A stretch of 64,000 nt of DNA. It comes from Streptococcus parasuis (GTDB lineage: Bacteria > Bacillota > Bacilli > Lactobacillales > Streptococcaceae). The position numbers and the translations under genes are program-made. The DNA lies in NCBI RefSeq assembly GCF_021654455.1, contig NZ_AP024276.1, positions 744,001 through 808,000 on the forward strand, read 5' to 3'. The notes under the pieces are model-generated. The model was not told the DNA's origin, searched no databases, and saw only the letters and a program-made list of their open reading frames with translations. The first letter of the stretch is position 1. Each line of letters begins with the position of its first letter. Positions 53,443 through 62,892 of the stretch are shown one piece after another.

Positions 53443-55173
53443 TGAGTCATAAATTGTGTTGTGTATGCAGTTTTTCCCTAACTTTTGAATATCTTCATGT
53501 CTGACAGTTCCACGATCCCAAGTGATTCCTAATAAATGAAGTAACTCACTTGCTTCATGGTTCTGCTTGACTCTATATATCCCTTGTCCCATATCTGCAG
53601 CTAACATACTGTTTAAGCCCTCTATCATTCGAGCAGGACTCATTTTCTTATCGGTAATGTAATACAATAAGCGTATCATCACTAAACTGATAAAGCAGGT
53701 TAGGAAATGGCCTTCAATATGTTCATTTTTTCGTACATAAACAGGTCTCGTTTCAAACTCTGTTTTTGTAATTCGGAAACAATTCTCAATCGCAGATAAT
53801 TCTTGATAGGCCTCTAATATGGCATCATCTTCCATCTCAATCTCACTGGTCACAAGGACATGAACCCCATCAAATTGAGCATCAAATTCGACCTGTTCTT
53901 GGTCAATTCGGATAAGTGGCGAAAATGGTTTAACCTCTCCGGTTTCCTTATCCAAATAGCTCAACTCAAGGTATTTCTTTCCACCCTTCTTGCTCGTTTG
54001 TCGAAACAATTCCGCATCAGTTAGCTTATTGGCATAGTCAAGAGCCCCTTCACGTCGAATCCGTTCTCTATCTTCATATTTCTTTGACCAGGTCAGTAGT
54101 ACTTTTTCTTTAACGGTTGGAGAATCCTTCTTGGTCCCAAGTTTTCTCTCTCGAATGTAAGACTTTTTAGCGAAAGTGATATCTTGATTAAACTGCCAAC
54201 CAGATTCTTCCAATATTTTTTCTTGAATATCCTTCGGAGCACCTCGTTTCCCACGGTGCTTTTGCGAGAAGATCCAGCCGTCATTGTTCTTTATAGTGGC
54301 ATTCAGGTTATTTGTGCTGTTCATCGCTTTGTCTGCGACCACTACCAACCGTTCAATCCCAAACTGTTTCTTTACTTGCTCAATTGCTGGAATATAAGTG
54401 ATAGGGTCTGTAAGGTTTCCTCGAAATAGTTTATAAGCGATAGGAATACCGTTCATATCCATGAATAATCCCATTTGGATAATGGGGTCTTTCCTATATT
54501 CTTTACTAGCTCCTCTTCGACGAAGCCCCTCGACAAGAAGGTCTCCATTTTCATCACGGATATCTTCATCAGGAACATCAATTTCAAAAAAATAGTTGGT
54601 AACATCATAAAACACTAAGGTTCCAGTTCGATTCGTTAATTGGCTAACTTCTTGATGTAAGTGCTGTTGAATTTCTGATTGAAAGGTATTTAAGATATCT
54701 AGTGACCGATAAACTGAATTATATGGAACATTCCAATCTCCGAATAGGGAAGCTTGGTGGTAGAAAGTTTTATATTTACTTCCCGGATTAAGAATTCGTT
54801 GAAAAATCAGTAGTTTAACTGTTTCATCTAAGTCCATCGTCATTTTTGACGGCTTATTCTTTTTAAAGAATTGATGTAACTTAAGTGTAGTATAAAGATC
54901 TTCTAAAATCTTCCAACCAATGTTTTCGTCAGGTTTGTTCATTGGATCTTTCAAAGAAAGTTTTATCAGAAATTCCTCAGACTTAGCTTGTGAGTTTTCC
55001 TTTGCTTCACGTTTTAATCGCTCAAGAATGCCTGGTTCTTTCGCTTCCAATTCGTCCAACAAACCATATTTATAAAGAATCCGTTGTTTTGACTTTCCGT
55101 TCTCACGATATCCTTCAACAAGATAAACATGTTTACGGCCTTCTCTGTTTTTTGTAATTCGAATAAATGCCAT
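53422..55173 (-). CDS. IS1634 family transposase
   Basis: This is a DDE transposase of 583 residues. It starts MAFIRITKNREGRKHVYLVEGYRENGKSKQRILY, the N-terminal pattern of IS1634-type enzymes. The catalytic core includes VFYDVTNYFFEID, VVVADKAMNSTNNLNA and the late Glu region AYQELSAIENCFRITKTEF. The C-terminal IEGHFLTCFISLVMIRLL is also typical. The Met at 55173 is used: an extended -10 (TGT-TATAAT) ends 6 nt upstream with no Shine-Dalgarno. The frame is intact, so the element may be active. Confidence 0.9.
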   Translation of the reverse strand: MAFIRITKNREGRKHVYLVEGYRENGKSKQRILYKYGLLDELEAKEPGILERLKREAKENSQAKSEEFLIKLSLKDPMNKPDENIGWKILEDLYTTLKLHQFFKKNKPSKMTMDLDETVKLLIFQRILNPGSKYKTFYHQASLFGDWNVPYNSVYRSLDILNTFQSEIQQHLHQEVSQLTNRTGTLVFYDVTNYFFEIDVPDEDIRDENGDLLVEGLRRRGASKEYRKDPIIQMGLFMDMNGIPIAYKLFRGNLTDPITYIPAIEQVKKQFGIERLVVVADKAMNSTNNLNATIKNNDGWIFSQKHRGKRGAPKDIQEKILEESGWQFNQDITFAKKSYIRERKLGTKKDSPTVKEKVLLTWSKKYEDRERIRREGALDYANKLTDAELFRQTSKKGGKKYLELSYLDKETGEVKPFSPLIRIDQEQVEFDAQFDGVHVLVTSEIEMEDDAILEAYQELSAIENCFRITKTEFETRPVYVRKNEHIEGHFLTCFISLVMIRLLYYITDKKMSPARMIEGLNSMLAADMGQGIYRVKQNHEASELLHLLGITWDRGTVRHEDIQKLGKNCIHNTIYDSKKLPKR

Positions 55174-55292
55174 AAATATATTATAACATACACCGCCGTT
55201 CACAACAACAAAAATATCAATAAAATGTTAAAAAAATACCGCTGTTATCGCAAAAACAGCGGTTGTGAAATGAATTAACTGATAAACTCGAG

Positions 55293-55382
55293 AACTTGCC
55301 AATACATTTGTGTTAACAGTCATTAAATTTTATGAAAAATTAATATAATCCCTTTGGTTCCCTATTGAAAAAAACAACAAAA
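55293..55382 (+). repeat. Third, partial copy of the ribF-spx intergenic region
   Basis: This 90-nt block is identical by eye to 53271-53360. It joins at 55382 to the second ribF tail copy through a junction that shares at most one or two A residues. It lies between the IS and the second 291-bp repeat. Confidence 0.85.
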
Positions 55383-55672
55383 GATGCGGATAGAAGCCCA
55401 TATTTTTGGGTTTGACCGCTTTATCTACGGAGAAAAAATAACTATTTTTTGGCTTGAAAAAATTCGAGATATGGTCAAGTTTGATGGAATTGAGAGCTTA
55501 ATGGAGCAGATGAAGTCCGATGAAAGCTACGCCTTGCATTGGACAAGTAAGTAAACCTATAGATTTCAAAGAACTTGCCAATACATTTGTGTTAACAGTC
55601 ATTAAATTTTATGAAAAATTAATATAATCCCTTTGGTTCCCTATTGAAAAAAACAACAAAATAAGATATAAT
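55382..55672 (+). repeat. 291-bp direct repeat, copy 2 (ribF tail fragment plus spx promoter)
   Basis: This is an identical copy of 53081-53371. It holds the last 56 codons of ribF without a start and the whole intergenic region, including the intact spx promoter. Confidence 0.88.
55644..55672 (+). promoter_or_regulatory. spx operon promoter
   Basis: TTGAAA (55644-55649), 17 nt, then TATAAT (55667-55672). The same promoter exists at 53343-53371, where the IS follows the -10 directly. Confidence 0.8.
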
Positions 55673-55710
55673 ATACTAGAAAAAGCTTGTATAGAAGGGA
55701 ATGGACGGGC

Positions 55711-56112
55711 ATGATAACCTTATTTTTGTCACCAAGTTGTACGAGTTGTCGTAAAGCTAGAGCATGGCTGACTAGCCACGAGGTGCCTTTTAATGAGCAT
55801 AACATCATGACTAGTCCGTTAACTGCAGATGAATTACAGCAAATTTTATCACTGACAGAAAATGGTACTGATGATTTAATTTCAACACGATCAAAAGTGT
55901 TTCAAAAGTTAGATATTGACGTGGATGAACTGTCCGTGAGACAGCTTATTGAGTTAATCGAGCTATATCCGAGTTTACTTCGGCGTCCGATTATCCTTGA
56001 TGAAAAACGGATGCAGATAGGGTTTAATGAGGATGAAATTCGGGCATTTCTACCGCGAAACTATCGCAAGCAAGAATTAAAGAATGCAACATTACGAGCA
56101 GAAATAGGATAG
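55711..56112 (+). CDS. spxA: Spx/ArsC family transcriptional regulator
   Basis: This thioredoxin-fold regulator binds the RNA polymerase alpha C-terminal domain and controls the thiol/oxidative stress response. It has 133 residues. The redox switch is CTSC (CxxC) near residue 10 ([14 protein letters not shown]), and the conserved [20 protein letters not shown] follows. I chose the ATG at 55711; an upstream in-frame start lies too near the promoter. It is the first gene of a run with UPF0223, the inositol phosphatase and rsmF. Streptococci usually have two Spx proteins; which this is cannot be told. Confidence 0.93.
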   Translation: MITLFLSPSCTSCRKARAWLTSHEVPFNEHNIMTSPLTADELQQILSLTENGTDDLISTRSKVFQKLDIDVDELSVRQLIELIELYPSLLRRPIILDEKRMQIGFNEDEIRAFLPRNYRKQELKNATLRAEIG

Positions 56113-56116
56113 AGAC

Positions 56117-56395
56117 ATGGATAAACAATACTCATATCCGCTTGATTTTTCGTGGAGCACAGAGGAAATTTCCTCAGTGCTTTCTTTTTTGAATCGAGTG
56201 GAAGAAGCATATGAAAAGGGTGTAGAAGCAAGAGTCGTTCTTGAACAGTATAAAAAGTTTAAAGAAGTTGTAAGAAGCAAAGGGCAAGAAAGACAAATTG
56301 ATCGAGATTTCGAAGAAGCGTCGGGTTACTCGAGCTATCGAGTTGTAAAGGCTGCCCAAGAAAAACAGAAAGGAATGATCCGATTTGGAAACTAA
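56117..56395 (+). CDS. UPF0223 family protein
   Basis: This 92-residue protein matches the UPF0223 family: [31 protein letters not shown], then the basic [36 protein letters not shown]. It is a helical, cytoplasmic protein of unknown function. It lies 4 nt after spx, and the IMPase gene starts inside its end. Confidence 0.88.
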   Translation: MDKQYSYPLDFSWSTEEISSVLSFLNRVEEAYEKGVEARVVLEQYKKFKEVVRSKGQERQIDRDFEEASGYSSYRVVKAAQEKQKGMIRFGN

Positions 56396-57143
56396 ATATC
56401 ATTTTGCCAAGCAGATTATTCTTGAAGCGGGTGAGTTCTTACGGAATCATTTAGATGACCCTCTTGTTATAGATGAAAAAACCAATCCTCAAGATTTAGT
56501 CACGCACTTAGATAAACAAGTGCAAGACCAATTGAGCCAAAAGATTCTTTCGGAATTTCCAATGGATAGCGTATTTGGTGAAGAAGGTGGTCAAACTGGT
56601 TCCATAAAAGAGGGAAAGGTATGGGTGCTGGATCCGATTGATGGGACAACGAATTTTATCGCTCAAAAAAATGACTTTTCCATTCTTTTGGCATATTTTG
56701 AAGATGGTGTAGGTCAATTCGCAATCATATATGATGTGATGCAAGATAAATTATTTCATGGTGGAGGGCAATTTCCAGTTTATCTCAATCATCAACTACT
56801 TGAGATTCCCAAAGCTACATCTTTGGTAAGAAGCTTGATTGGATTAAATGCAACCTTATATGCTACGAATCAGTATGGCTTAGGTGACTTAGCTGATCAT
56901 TCATTAGGGACTCGTTCTGTTGGCAGTGCTGGAATTGGTTTCTCTCACGTCTTAGAAGGACGTTTATTAGCTTATGCTTCGAATCTTTATCCATGGGATT
57001 ATGCGGCGGCGAGTATTTTAGGGGAAGGTTTAGATTGTCAGTTATTGAGCTTAGAAGGTGATGCGCCCCAGTTTTCTGGTCGAGAACATGTGATGTTGGT
57101 CCCAAAAGCTAGTTTGAGTGAGATTAAGAGGTTTATCCATTGA
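56385..57143 (+). CDS. Inositol monophosphatase family protein
   Basis: This Mg-dependent phosphatase of the IMPase/CysQ/SuhB superfamily has 252 residues. The metal site motifs are [18 protein letters not shown] and the late [11 protein letters not shown]. The substrate is unknown. The start is TTG at 56385, overlapping the UPF0223 gene by 11 nt, with AAAGGAATG upstream. It ends in a 4-nt overlap with rsmF, so the run is translationally coupled. Confidence 0.9.
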   Translation: METKYHFAKQIILEAGEFLRNHLDDPLVIDEKTNPQDLVTHLDKQVQDQLSQKILSEFPMDSVFGEEGGQTGSIKEGKVWVLDPIDGTTNFIAQKNDFSILLAYFEDGVGQFAIIYDVMQDKLFHGGGQFPVYLNHQLLEIPKATSLVRSLIGLNATLYATNQYGLGDLADHSLGTRSVGSAGIGFSHVLEGRLLAYASNLYPWDYAAASILGEGLDCQLLSLEGDAPQFSGREHVMLVPKASLSEIKRFIH

Positions 57144-58444
57144 TACAATTACCACAGGAATTTATTGAAAAATATACGTACTTGCTTGGCCCAGATGCCC
57201 AAGCATTTTTTGAGAGTTTTGAATCTTCTGCAGTTTCTGGCTTTCGTACGAATCCTTTAAAAGAACAACAGAAGGAATTCCCAGATGCAATACCGAATAT
57301 GCCTTGGTCTTACTACGGTAAGGTTTCTGGAAAGTCAATCGAACATGTGACAGGTTTGGTTTATTCCCAAGAACCTGCTGCACAGATTGTTGGGCAAGTT
57401 GCTGCTCCTGAAAAAGGGATGAAGGTACTGGATTTAGCAGCAGCTCCTGGAGGAAAGACCACCCATTTACTTTCATATTTAGAGAATACAGGGATTTTAG
57501 TTAGTAATGAGATTTCAGCCAAACGTTCTAAAATTCTCGCAGAAAATATTGAGAGATTCGGAGCACGGAATGTGGTTGTCACAAATGAGTCAGCTCAGCG
57601 ATTAGCAAGCGTTTTTTCAGATTATTTTGATATGATTGTCTTGGATGCACCTTGTTCTGGCGAAGGAATGTTTAGAAAAGACCCGGATGCTATTCAGTAT
57701 TGGTCTAAAAACTATCCTGCTCAGTGTGCGCAGTTGCAAAAGGAAATCTTGGAATCAGCTCTTGAAATGCTTGCACCTAATGGACAACTCATTTACTCTA
57801 CCTGTACGTGGTCGCCTGAAGAAAATGAAGATATTGTTCGATGGTTATTGGAGCAATATGCTTTAGAATTAATTGATATTCCGAAAATAAATGGTATGGT
57901 TCAAGGGATTGGCTATCCTGAGACGGCTCGGATGTATCCTCATCGTTTTAAAGGAGAAGGACAGTTTGTAGCGAAATTTCGATATAAAGGGGAAGGTTCC
58001 ACGAAAAAAAGGAAATTTGGGAAGTCAAATTTAAATCGTGAACAGCAACAATTATGGCAGTCTTTCAAACAAGAACACCTGACGATACAATTTGACGGTG
58101 TTTTACAAGCTTTTGGGGATAATCTCTATTTATTACCCAAAGAGCTTCCTGATTTATCTAAAATTAAAATTGCACGAAATGGTTTACATCTGGGTGTGTT
58201 TAAGAAAAAGCGCTTTGAACCCAGTTTTGCTCTCGGCCTTGCATTACAGAGTGATGAAGTGATGAAGCGAGTTGAAATTACAGCGGAAGATTTTCAAAAT
58301 TATACTGCAGGTCAGACGATTGAGGTGCCTAAAGAATTACCAAATGGTTGGTATCAAGTTACCGTTGCTGGAAATGGGCTAGGCTTTTCAAAAATCGTTT
58401 CTGGAGTATTGAAAAATAGCTTCCCCAAAGGACTAAGATTTTAA
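57140..58444 (+). CDS. rsmF: 16S rRNA m5C methyltransferase (RsmF/RsmB family)
   Basis: This protein has 434 residues. The SAM-binding core carries VLDLAAAPGGKTTHL, the catalytic cysteines lie in LDAPCSGEGMFRKD and YSTCTWSPEENE, and a C-terminal RNA-binding domain (PUA-like, FGDNLYLLPKELP onward) follows. The start is TTG at 57140, overlapping the stop of the IMPase gene. It modifies a 16S rRNA cytosine near the decoding centre by family analogy. Confidence 0.9.
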   Translation: MIQLPQEFIEKYTYLLGPDAQAFFESFESSAVSGFRTNPLKEQQKEFPDAIPNMPWSYYGKVSGKSIEHVTGLVYSQEPAAQIVGQVAAPEKGMKVLDLAAAPGGKTTHLLSYLENTGILVSNEISAKRSKILAENIERFGARNVVVTNESAQRLASVFSDYFDMIVLDAPCSGEGMFRKDPDAIQYWSKNYPAQCAQLQKEILESALEMLAPNGQLIYSTCTWSPEENEDIVRWLLEQYALELIDIPKINGMVQGIGYPETARMYPHRFKGEGQFVAKFRYKGEGSTKKRKFGKSNLNREQQQLWQSFKQEHLTIQFDGVLQAFGDNLYLLPKELPDLSKIKIARNGLHLGVFKKKRFEPSFALGLALQSDEVMKRVEITAEDFQNYTAGQTIEVPKELPNGWYQVTVAGNGLGFSKIVSGVLKNSFPKGLRF

Positions 58445-58512
58445 GTCCGAAGAAGCAAATTATTTTTGCAACTTGTCTTGTTATATGTTATAGTTGATAA
58501 GTGGAAATATCT

Positions 58513-58529
58513 TGTAAATTCTATGTAAA
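58513..58529 (+). promoter_or_regulatory. Candidate Pho box upstream of pstS
   Basis: Two TGTAAA half-sites at 58513-58518 and 58524-58529 are spaced 11 nt apart, one helical turn, as in PhoB/PhoP-type direct repeats. They lie about 55-70 nt before pstS. The matching -10 is not clear. Confidence 0.55.
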
Positions 58530-58582
58530 ATACAGAGTTAATTTTAGGAGATTCCACTGAAAAATGTAAAGGAAAAAACGAA

Positions 58583-59452
58583 ATGAAAAAAAAGCAGAAG
58601 CTTGGAATTGTAGCTTTGTTTCTTTTGAGTAGTATGGCTCTTTCAGGTTGTTCTTCTTGGATCGATCGAGGAGAGTCTATTACAGCCGTAGGTTCGACAG
58701 CGCTTCAACCACTTGTTGAGGCAGCAGCAGATGAATTTGGTAGTGTCAATATCGGTAAATCCATCAACGTTCAGGGTGGAGGGTCAGGTACTGGCTTGTC
58801 ACAAGTTCAGTCTGGAGCTGTTCAGATTGGTAACTCTGACGTATTTGCTGAGGAAAAAGATGGTATTGATGCAAGTAAACTTGTTGACCATCAAGTAGCA
58901 GTAGCTGGTTTGGCCGTTATTGTAAATGAACAGGTATCGGTTAAAGATGTTACTACAGAAGATCTGCGTAAAATTTTTACTGGTGAGATTACCAACTGGA
59001 AAGAACTGGGTGGTAAGGATTTGGAAATTTCAATCATTAACCGTGCGGCTAGTTCAGGTTCACGTGCGACCTTTGATAGTGTTATCATGGATGGACAAAC
59101 CGCAGTTCAGAGTCAAGAACAAGATTCTAACGGTATGGTAAAATCTATTGTTGCTCAGACACCAGGTGCAATTTCCTATCTATCATTTGCTTATCTAGAT
59201 GATTCAGTTAAAACAATTAAGTTAAACGGTTTTGAACCAACCGCTGAAAATGTAGCAACAAATGATTGGCCAATTTGGTCCTATGAGCATATGTATACGA
59301 TGGGAAAAGCGACTGACTTGACAGAAGAATTTTTAGATTACATGATGTCAGATGAAGTTCAAAATGGTATCGTTGAAAGTATGGGATACATTTCTATCAA
59401 CGATATGAAAGTTGTGAAAAGTGCTGATGGCACGGTGACTGAGAAGGAGTAA
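58583..59452 (+). CDS. pstS: Phosphate ABC transporter substrate-binding protein PstS
   Basis: This phosphate-binding lipoprotein has 289 residues. The signal peptide ends in LSGC with Cys23 as lipid anchor. The fold begins at [20 protein letters not shown], with phosphate ligands expected around [20 protein letters not shown] and [23 protein letters not shown] precedes the ATG. It is the first gene of the pst operon; pstC follows after 2 nt. Confidence 0.96.
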   Translation: MKKKQKLGIVALFLLSSMALSGCSSWIDRGESITAVGSTALQPLVEAAADEFGSVNIGKSINVQGGGSGTGLSQVQSGAVQIGNSDVFAEEKDGIDASKLVDHQVAVAGLAVIVNEQVSVKDVTTEDLRKIFTGEITNWKELGGKDLEISIINRAASSGSRATFDSVIMDGQTAVQSQEQDSNGMVKSIVAQTPGAISYLSFAYLDDSVKTIKLNGFEPTAENVATNDWPIWSYEHMYTMGKATDLTEEFLDYMMSDEVQNGIVESMGYISINDMKVVKSADGTVTEKE

Positions 59453-59454
59453 GC

Positions 59455-60372
59455 ATGAAAAACGAACAACTAGCAAAAGAGTTATCGTCTCCATCTAAAA
59501 ACTCTCGATTAGAGAAGTTTGGTAAGGTAATTACATTCCTTTGTCTGTCATTGATTGTCTTTATTGTTGCAATGATTTTGATTTTCGTTGCACAGCGTGG
59601 ATTATCGACTTTCTTTGTTGACGGTGTGAGCATCACTGATTTCTTATTTGGAAGCAAGTGGGAACCAAGCTCGAAAATATTTGGTGCCCTGCCAATGATT
59701 TCAGGTTCGTTCATTGTTACCATCTTGTCAGCAATTATCGCCACTCCGATAGCGATTGGAGCAGCTGTTTTTATGACTGAAATTTCTCCAAAGCGTGGTG
59801 CAAAAATTTTACAACCTGTTATTGAACTTTTGGTAGGTATTCCATCAGTCGTCTATGGTTTCATTGGACTCCAAGTTGTTGTACCATTTGTACGTTCTAT
59901 TTTTGGTGGTACTGGTTTTGGTATCTTATCAGGGGTATGTGTTCTCTTTGTTATGATTTTACCGACAGTAACATTTATGACCGTTGATAGTTTGCGAGCT
60001 GTACCTCGTCATTATCGTGAAGCTAGTCTTGCGATGGGAGCGACGCGTTGGCAAACAATTTGGCGTGTTATCTTGAATGCAGCTAAGCCAGGTATTTTTA
60101 CCGCTGTCATTTTTGGTATGGCTCGTGCATTCGGTGAAGCTCTTGCAATTCAAATGGTAGTTGGTAACTCAGCAGTTATTCCTACGTCATTGACTACACC
60201 AGCAGCGACATTGACCTCCGTTTTAACGATGGGTATCGGTAACACTGTTATGGGTACCGTCCAAAATAATGTGCTTTGGTCATTGGCTCTTGTCTTGCTC
60301 TTGATGAGCCTTGTCTTTAACATGATTATGAAATTTATTACAAGAGAGGGTAAGAAAAACTATGCACGCTAA
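59455..60372 (+). CDS. pstC: Phosphate ABC transporter permease PstC
   Basis: This inner-membrane permease has 305 residues and six helices. After the first helix (residues 20-45) come the PISGSFIVTILSA-like segment and the cytoplasmic EAA-type loop HYREASLAMGATRWQTIWRVILNAA. The IPSVVYGFIGLQVVVPF segment is typical of PstC. It overlaps pstA by 11 nt. Confidence 0.95.
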   Translation: MKNEQLAKELSSPSKNSRLEKFGKVITFLCLSLIVFIVAMILIFVAQRGLSTFFVDGVSITDFLFGSKWEPSSKIFGALPMISGSFIVTILSAIIATPIAIGAAVFMTEISPKRGAKILQPVIELLVGIPSVVYGFIGLQVVVPFVRSIFGGTGFGILSGVCVLFVMILPTVTFMTVDSLRAVPRHYREASLAMGATRWQTIWRVILNAAKPGIFTAVIFGMARAFGEALAIQMVVGNSAVIPTSLTTPAATLTSVLTMGIGNTVMGTVQNNVLWSLALVLLLMSLVFNMIMKFITREGKKNYAR

Positions 60373-61249
60373 GAAAATGGATAAACTTGCGACAGGAGTT
60401 CTATACTCAATCGCAACAGTGATTGTTATTATCTTAACAGCGCTTATCCTCTTTATCCTTGTGAGAGGGTTGCCACATGTCAACTGGCATTTTTTGACAA
60501 GCAAGTCATCTTCCTATAAAGCTGGAGGAGGGGTTGGGATACAGTTATACAACTCATTTTTCCTCTTAGTTATTACGCTGTTGATTTCTGTTCCCCTATC
60601 AACTGGAGCAGGTATCTATTTAGCTGAATATGCAAAAAAAGGACCTTTGACAAACTTTATTCGTACCTGTATTGAGATTTTGTCTTCTCTGCCATCTGTA
60701 GTAGTTGGTTTGTTTGGTTACTTAATCTTTGTTGTACAATTTGAATATGGTTTCTCTATTTTATCAGGCGCTTTGGCATTAACAGTCTTTAATTTACCAC
60801 AGATGACACGTAATGTAGAGGATAGCCTTCGCCATGTGCATCATACACAACGTGAAGCAGGATTAGCACTCGGCTTATCTCGTTGGGAAACTGTACTTCA
60901 CGTTGTTATCCCAGAAGCCCTTCCAGGTATCGTGACAGGTATCGTATTGGCATCTGGTCGTATTTTTGGTGAAGCTGCTGCTCTAATTTACACAGCTGGT
61001 CAGTCCGCACCAGCTCTTGACTGGTCTAACTGGAATCCATTAAGTGTTACAAGTCCGATTTCAATCTTCCGTCAATCAGAAACCCTAGCGGTACATATTT
61101 GGAAGGTAAACAGTGAGGGTACAATTCCTGATGCGACTCAAGTTTCTGCTGGATCTGCAGCAATTCTCTTGATTTTCATCTTACTCTTTAACCTCTCTGC
61201 ACGATACATTGGTAAAAAACTTCATGCGAAAATGACTTCTGCAGCGTAG
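60362..61249 (+). CDS. pstA: Phosphate ABC transporter permease PstA
   Basis: This partner permease has 295 residues and six helices. LSSLPSVVVGLFGYLIFV is the PstA signature near the middle, and the EAA loop reads QREAGLALGLSRWETVLHVVIPEA. The start overlaps pstC by 11 nt with AAGAGAGGGT upstream. pstB follows after 24 nt. Confidence 0.95.
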   Translation: MHAKKMDKLATGVLYSIATVIVIILTALILFILVRGLPHVNWHFLTSKSSSYKAGGGVGIQLYNSFFLLVITLLISVPLSTGAGIYLAEYAKKGPLTNFIRTCIEILSSLPSVVVGLFGYLIFVVQFEYGFSILSGALALTVFNLPQMTRNVEDSLRHVHHTQREAGLALGLSRWETVLHVVIPEALPGIVTGIVLASGRIFGEAAALIYTAGQSAPALDWSNWNPLSVTSPISIFRQSETLAVHIWKVNSEGTIPDATQVSAGSAAILLIFILLFNLSARYIGKKLHAKMTSAA

Positions 61250-61273
61250 AAGTTGGCATAATAAGGAGAAAAA

Positions 61274-62077
61274 ATGGCAGATTACAACTGGAATGAACGC
61301 CATATCATTACATTTCCAGAGGAAAAAATAGCCCTTTCAACAAAAGATGTTCATGTTTACTATGGTAAAAATGAAGCAATCAAGGGGATTGATATGCAGT
61401 TCGAGAAAAATAAAATCACAGCTTTGATTGGACCATCGGGTTGTGGGAAATCAACTTATCTTCGCAGTTTGAATCGAATGAATGATACGATTGATATTGC
61501 AAAAGTAACTGGTCAAATCCTTTATGAGGGAATTGATATCAATAAACCAAATATGAATGTCTACGAGATTCGTAAGCATATTGGAATGGTTTTCCAACGT
61601 CCAAATCCTTTTGCGAAATCCATTTATCGTAATATCACTTTTGCACATGAGCGTGCAGGTGTAAAAGATAAGAAAGTTTTGGATGAAATTGTTGAGACAT
61701 CATTGAAACAAGCTGCACTTTGGGATCAGGTAAAAGATGATTTGCATAAGTCAGCCTTCACCTTATCAGGTGGTCAACAACAACGTTTGTGTATTGCCCG
61801 AGCTATCTCAGTGAAACCTCAAATTTTGCTCATGGATGAACCGGCGTCAGCACTTGATCCGATAGCGACAATGCAATTGGAAGAAACCATGTTCGAGTTG
61901 AAGAAGAATTATACCATTATTATCGTGACACACAACATGCAACAAGCAGCACGTGCGAGTGATTATACAGCGTTCTTCTATTTAGGCGATTTAATTGAGT
62001 ATGATAAGACGGCAAATGTCTTCCAAAATGCGAAACTTAAATCTACTAGCGACTATGTTTCAGGTCATTTCGGATAG
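61274..62077 (+). CDS. pstB: Phosphate ABC transporter ATP-binding protein PstB (first copy)
   Basis: This ATPase has 267 residues. Walker A is [19 protein letters not shown], the signature [14 protein letters not shown], Walker [14 protein letters not shown] and the H-loop [14 protein letters not shown] with the canonical His. AAGGAG precedes the ATG. It is the catalytically standard partner of the second PstB that follows after 11 nt. Confidence 0.96.
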   Translation: MADYNWNERHIITFPEEKIALSTKDVHVYYGKNEAIKGIDMQFEKNKITALIGPSGCGKSTYLRSLNRMNDTIDIAKVTGQILYEGIDINKPNMNVYEIRKHIGMVFQRPNPFAKSIYRNITFAHERAGVKDKKVLDEIVETSLKQAALWDQVKDDLHKSAFTLSGGQQQRLCIARAISVKPQILLMDEPASALDPIATMQLEETMFELKKNYTIIIVTHNMQQAARASDYTAFFYLGDLIEYDKTANVFQNAKLKSTSDYVSGHFG

Positions 62078-62088
62078 AAAGGAAAACT

Positions 62089-62847
62089 ATGACATCCCCT
62101 ATTTTACAAGTAAAAGATTTGTCTGTTTACTATAATAAGAAAAAGGCCTTAAATAGTGTTTCAATTGATTTCTATCCAAATGAAATTACTGCCTTGATTG
62201 GTCCTTCAGGTTCTGGGAAGTCCACTCTATTGCGATCTATTAATCGCATGGGAGACTTGAATCCTGAAGTGACTCTGACGGGTGCGATTGATTATAATGG
62301 GAAAAACATTTATAGTCCACGTACAGATACTGTAGATTTGCGTAAGGAAATTGGAATGGTTTTCCAACAGCCAAACCCATTTCCAATGTCAATTTATGAG
62401 AACGTTGTCTATGGTCTTAGAATCAATGGTATTAAAGACAAGCATGTTTTAGACGAAGCTGTTGAAAAATCCTTGATTGGTGCATCCATTTGGGATGAGG
62501 TAAAGGATCGTCTCCATGATTCAGCATTAGGTCTTTCAGGTGGTCAGCAGCAGCGTGTATGTGTTGCTCGTGTATTGGCAACTAGTCCCAAAATCATTTT
62601 GTTAGACGAACCGACTTCAGCCTTAGACCCTATTTCAGCAGGTAAGATTGAAGATACACTTTACGGATTGAAAGAACGGTATACAATGATTTTAGTGACG
62701 CGTTCTATGCAACAAGCTTCACGTATTTCAGATCGTACAGGCTTCTTCTTAGATGGCGACTTAATTGAATACAATGACACCAAAGAAATGTTCCTAAATC
62801 CTATTCACAAAGAGACTGAAGATTATATCACAGGTAAATTTGGATAA
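62089..62847 (+). CDS. pstB: Phosphate ABC transporter ATP-binding protein PstB (second copy, H-loop Arg)
   Basis: This ATPase has 252 residues. Walker A is [19 protein letters not shown], the signature [14 protein letters not shown] and Walker [14 protein letters not shown]. The H-loop reads [12 protein letters not shown]: Arg205 replaces the usual His, so this site probably hydrolyses ATP poorly. With the first copy it likely forms an asymmetric dimer. AAAGGA precedes the ATG. Confidence 0.95.
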   Translation: MTSPILQVKDLSVYYNKKKALNSVSIDFYPNEITALIGPSGSGKSTLLRSINRMGDLNPEVTLTGAIDYNGKNIYSPRTDTVDLRKEIGMVFQQPNPFPMSIYENVVYGLRINGIKDKHVLDEAVEKSLIGASIWDEVKDRLHDSALGLSGGQQQRVCVARVLATSPKIILLDEPTSALDPISAGKIEDTLYGLKERYTMILVTRSMQQASRISDRTGFFLDGDLIEYNDTKEMFLNPIHKETEDYITGKFG

Positions 62848-62892
62848 ACCATCTAACCAGAGTGTTTAAAAAGATATAGAAAAGAGATTCAT

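Larger units (their letters stand above)
53372..55292 (-). mobile_element. IS1634-like insertion sequence
   Basis: This 1.9-kb element is bounded by perfect 18-nt inverted ends, CTCGAGTTTATCAGTTAA (53372-53389) and its complement (55275-55292). It holds one transposase gene on the minus strand, flanked by hairpins that read as terminators: 53400-53442 (bidirectional) and 55238-55263. The flanks, GATATAAT left and AACTTGCC right, do not form a target-site duplication, so the locus was rearranged after or during insertion. Confidence 0.85.

Noticed and set aside
55382..55556. Second ribF gene downstream of the IS
   Set aside because: Only the last 56 codons are copied, with no start codon or ribosome site; it is a repeat fragment.
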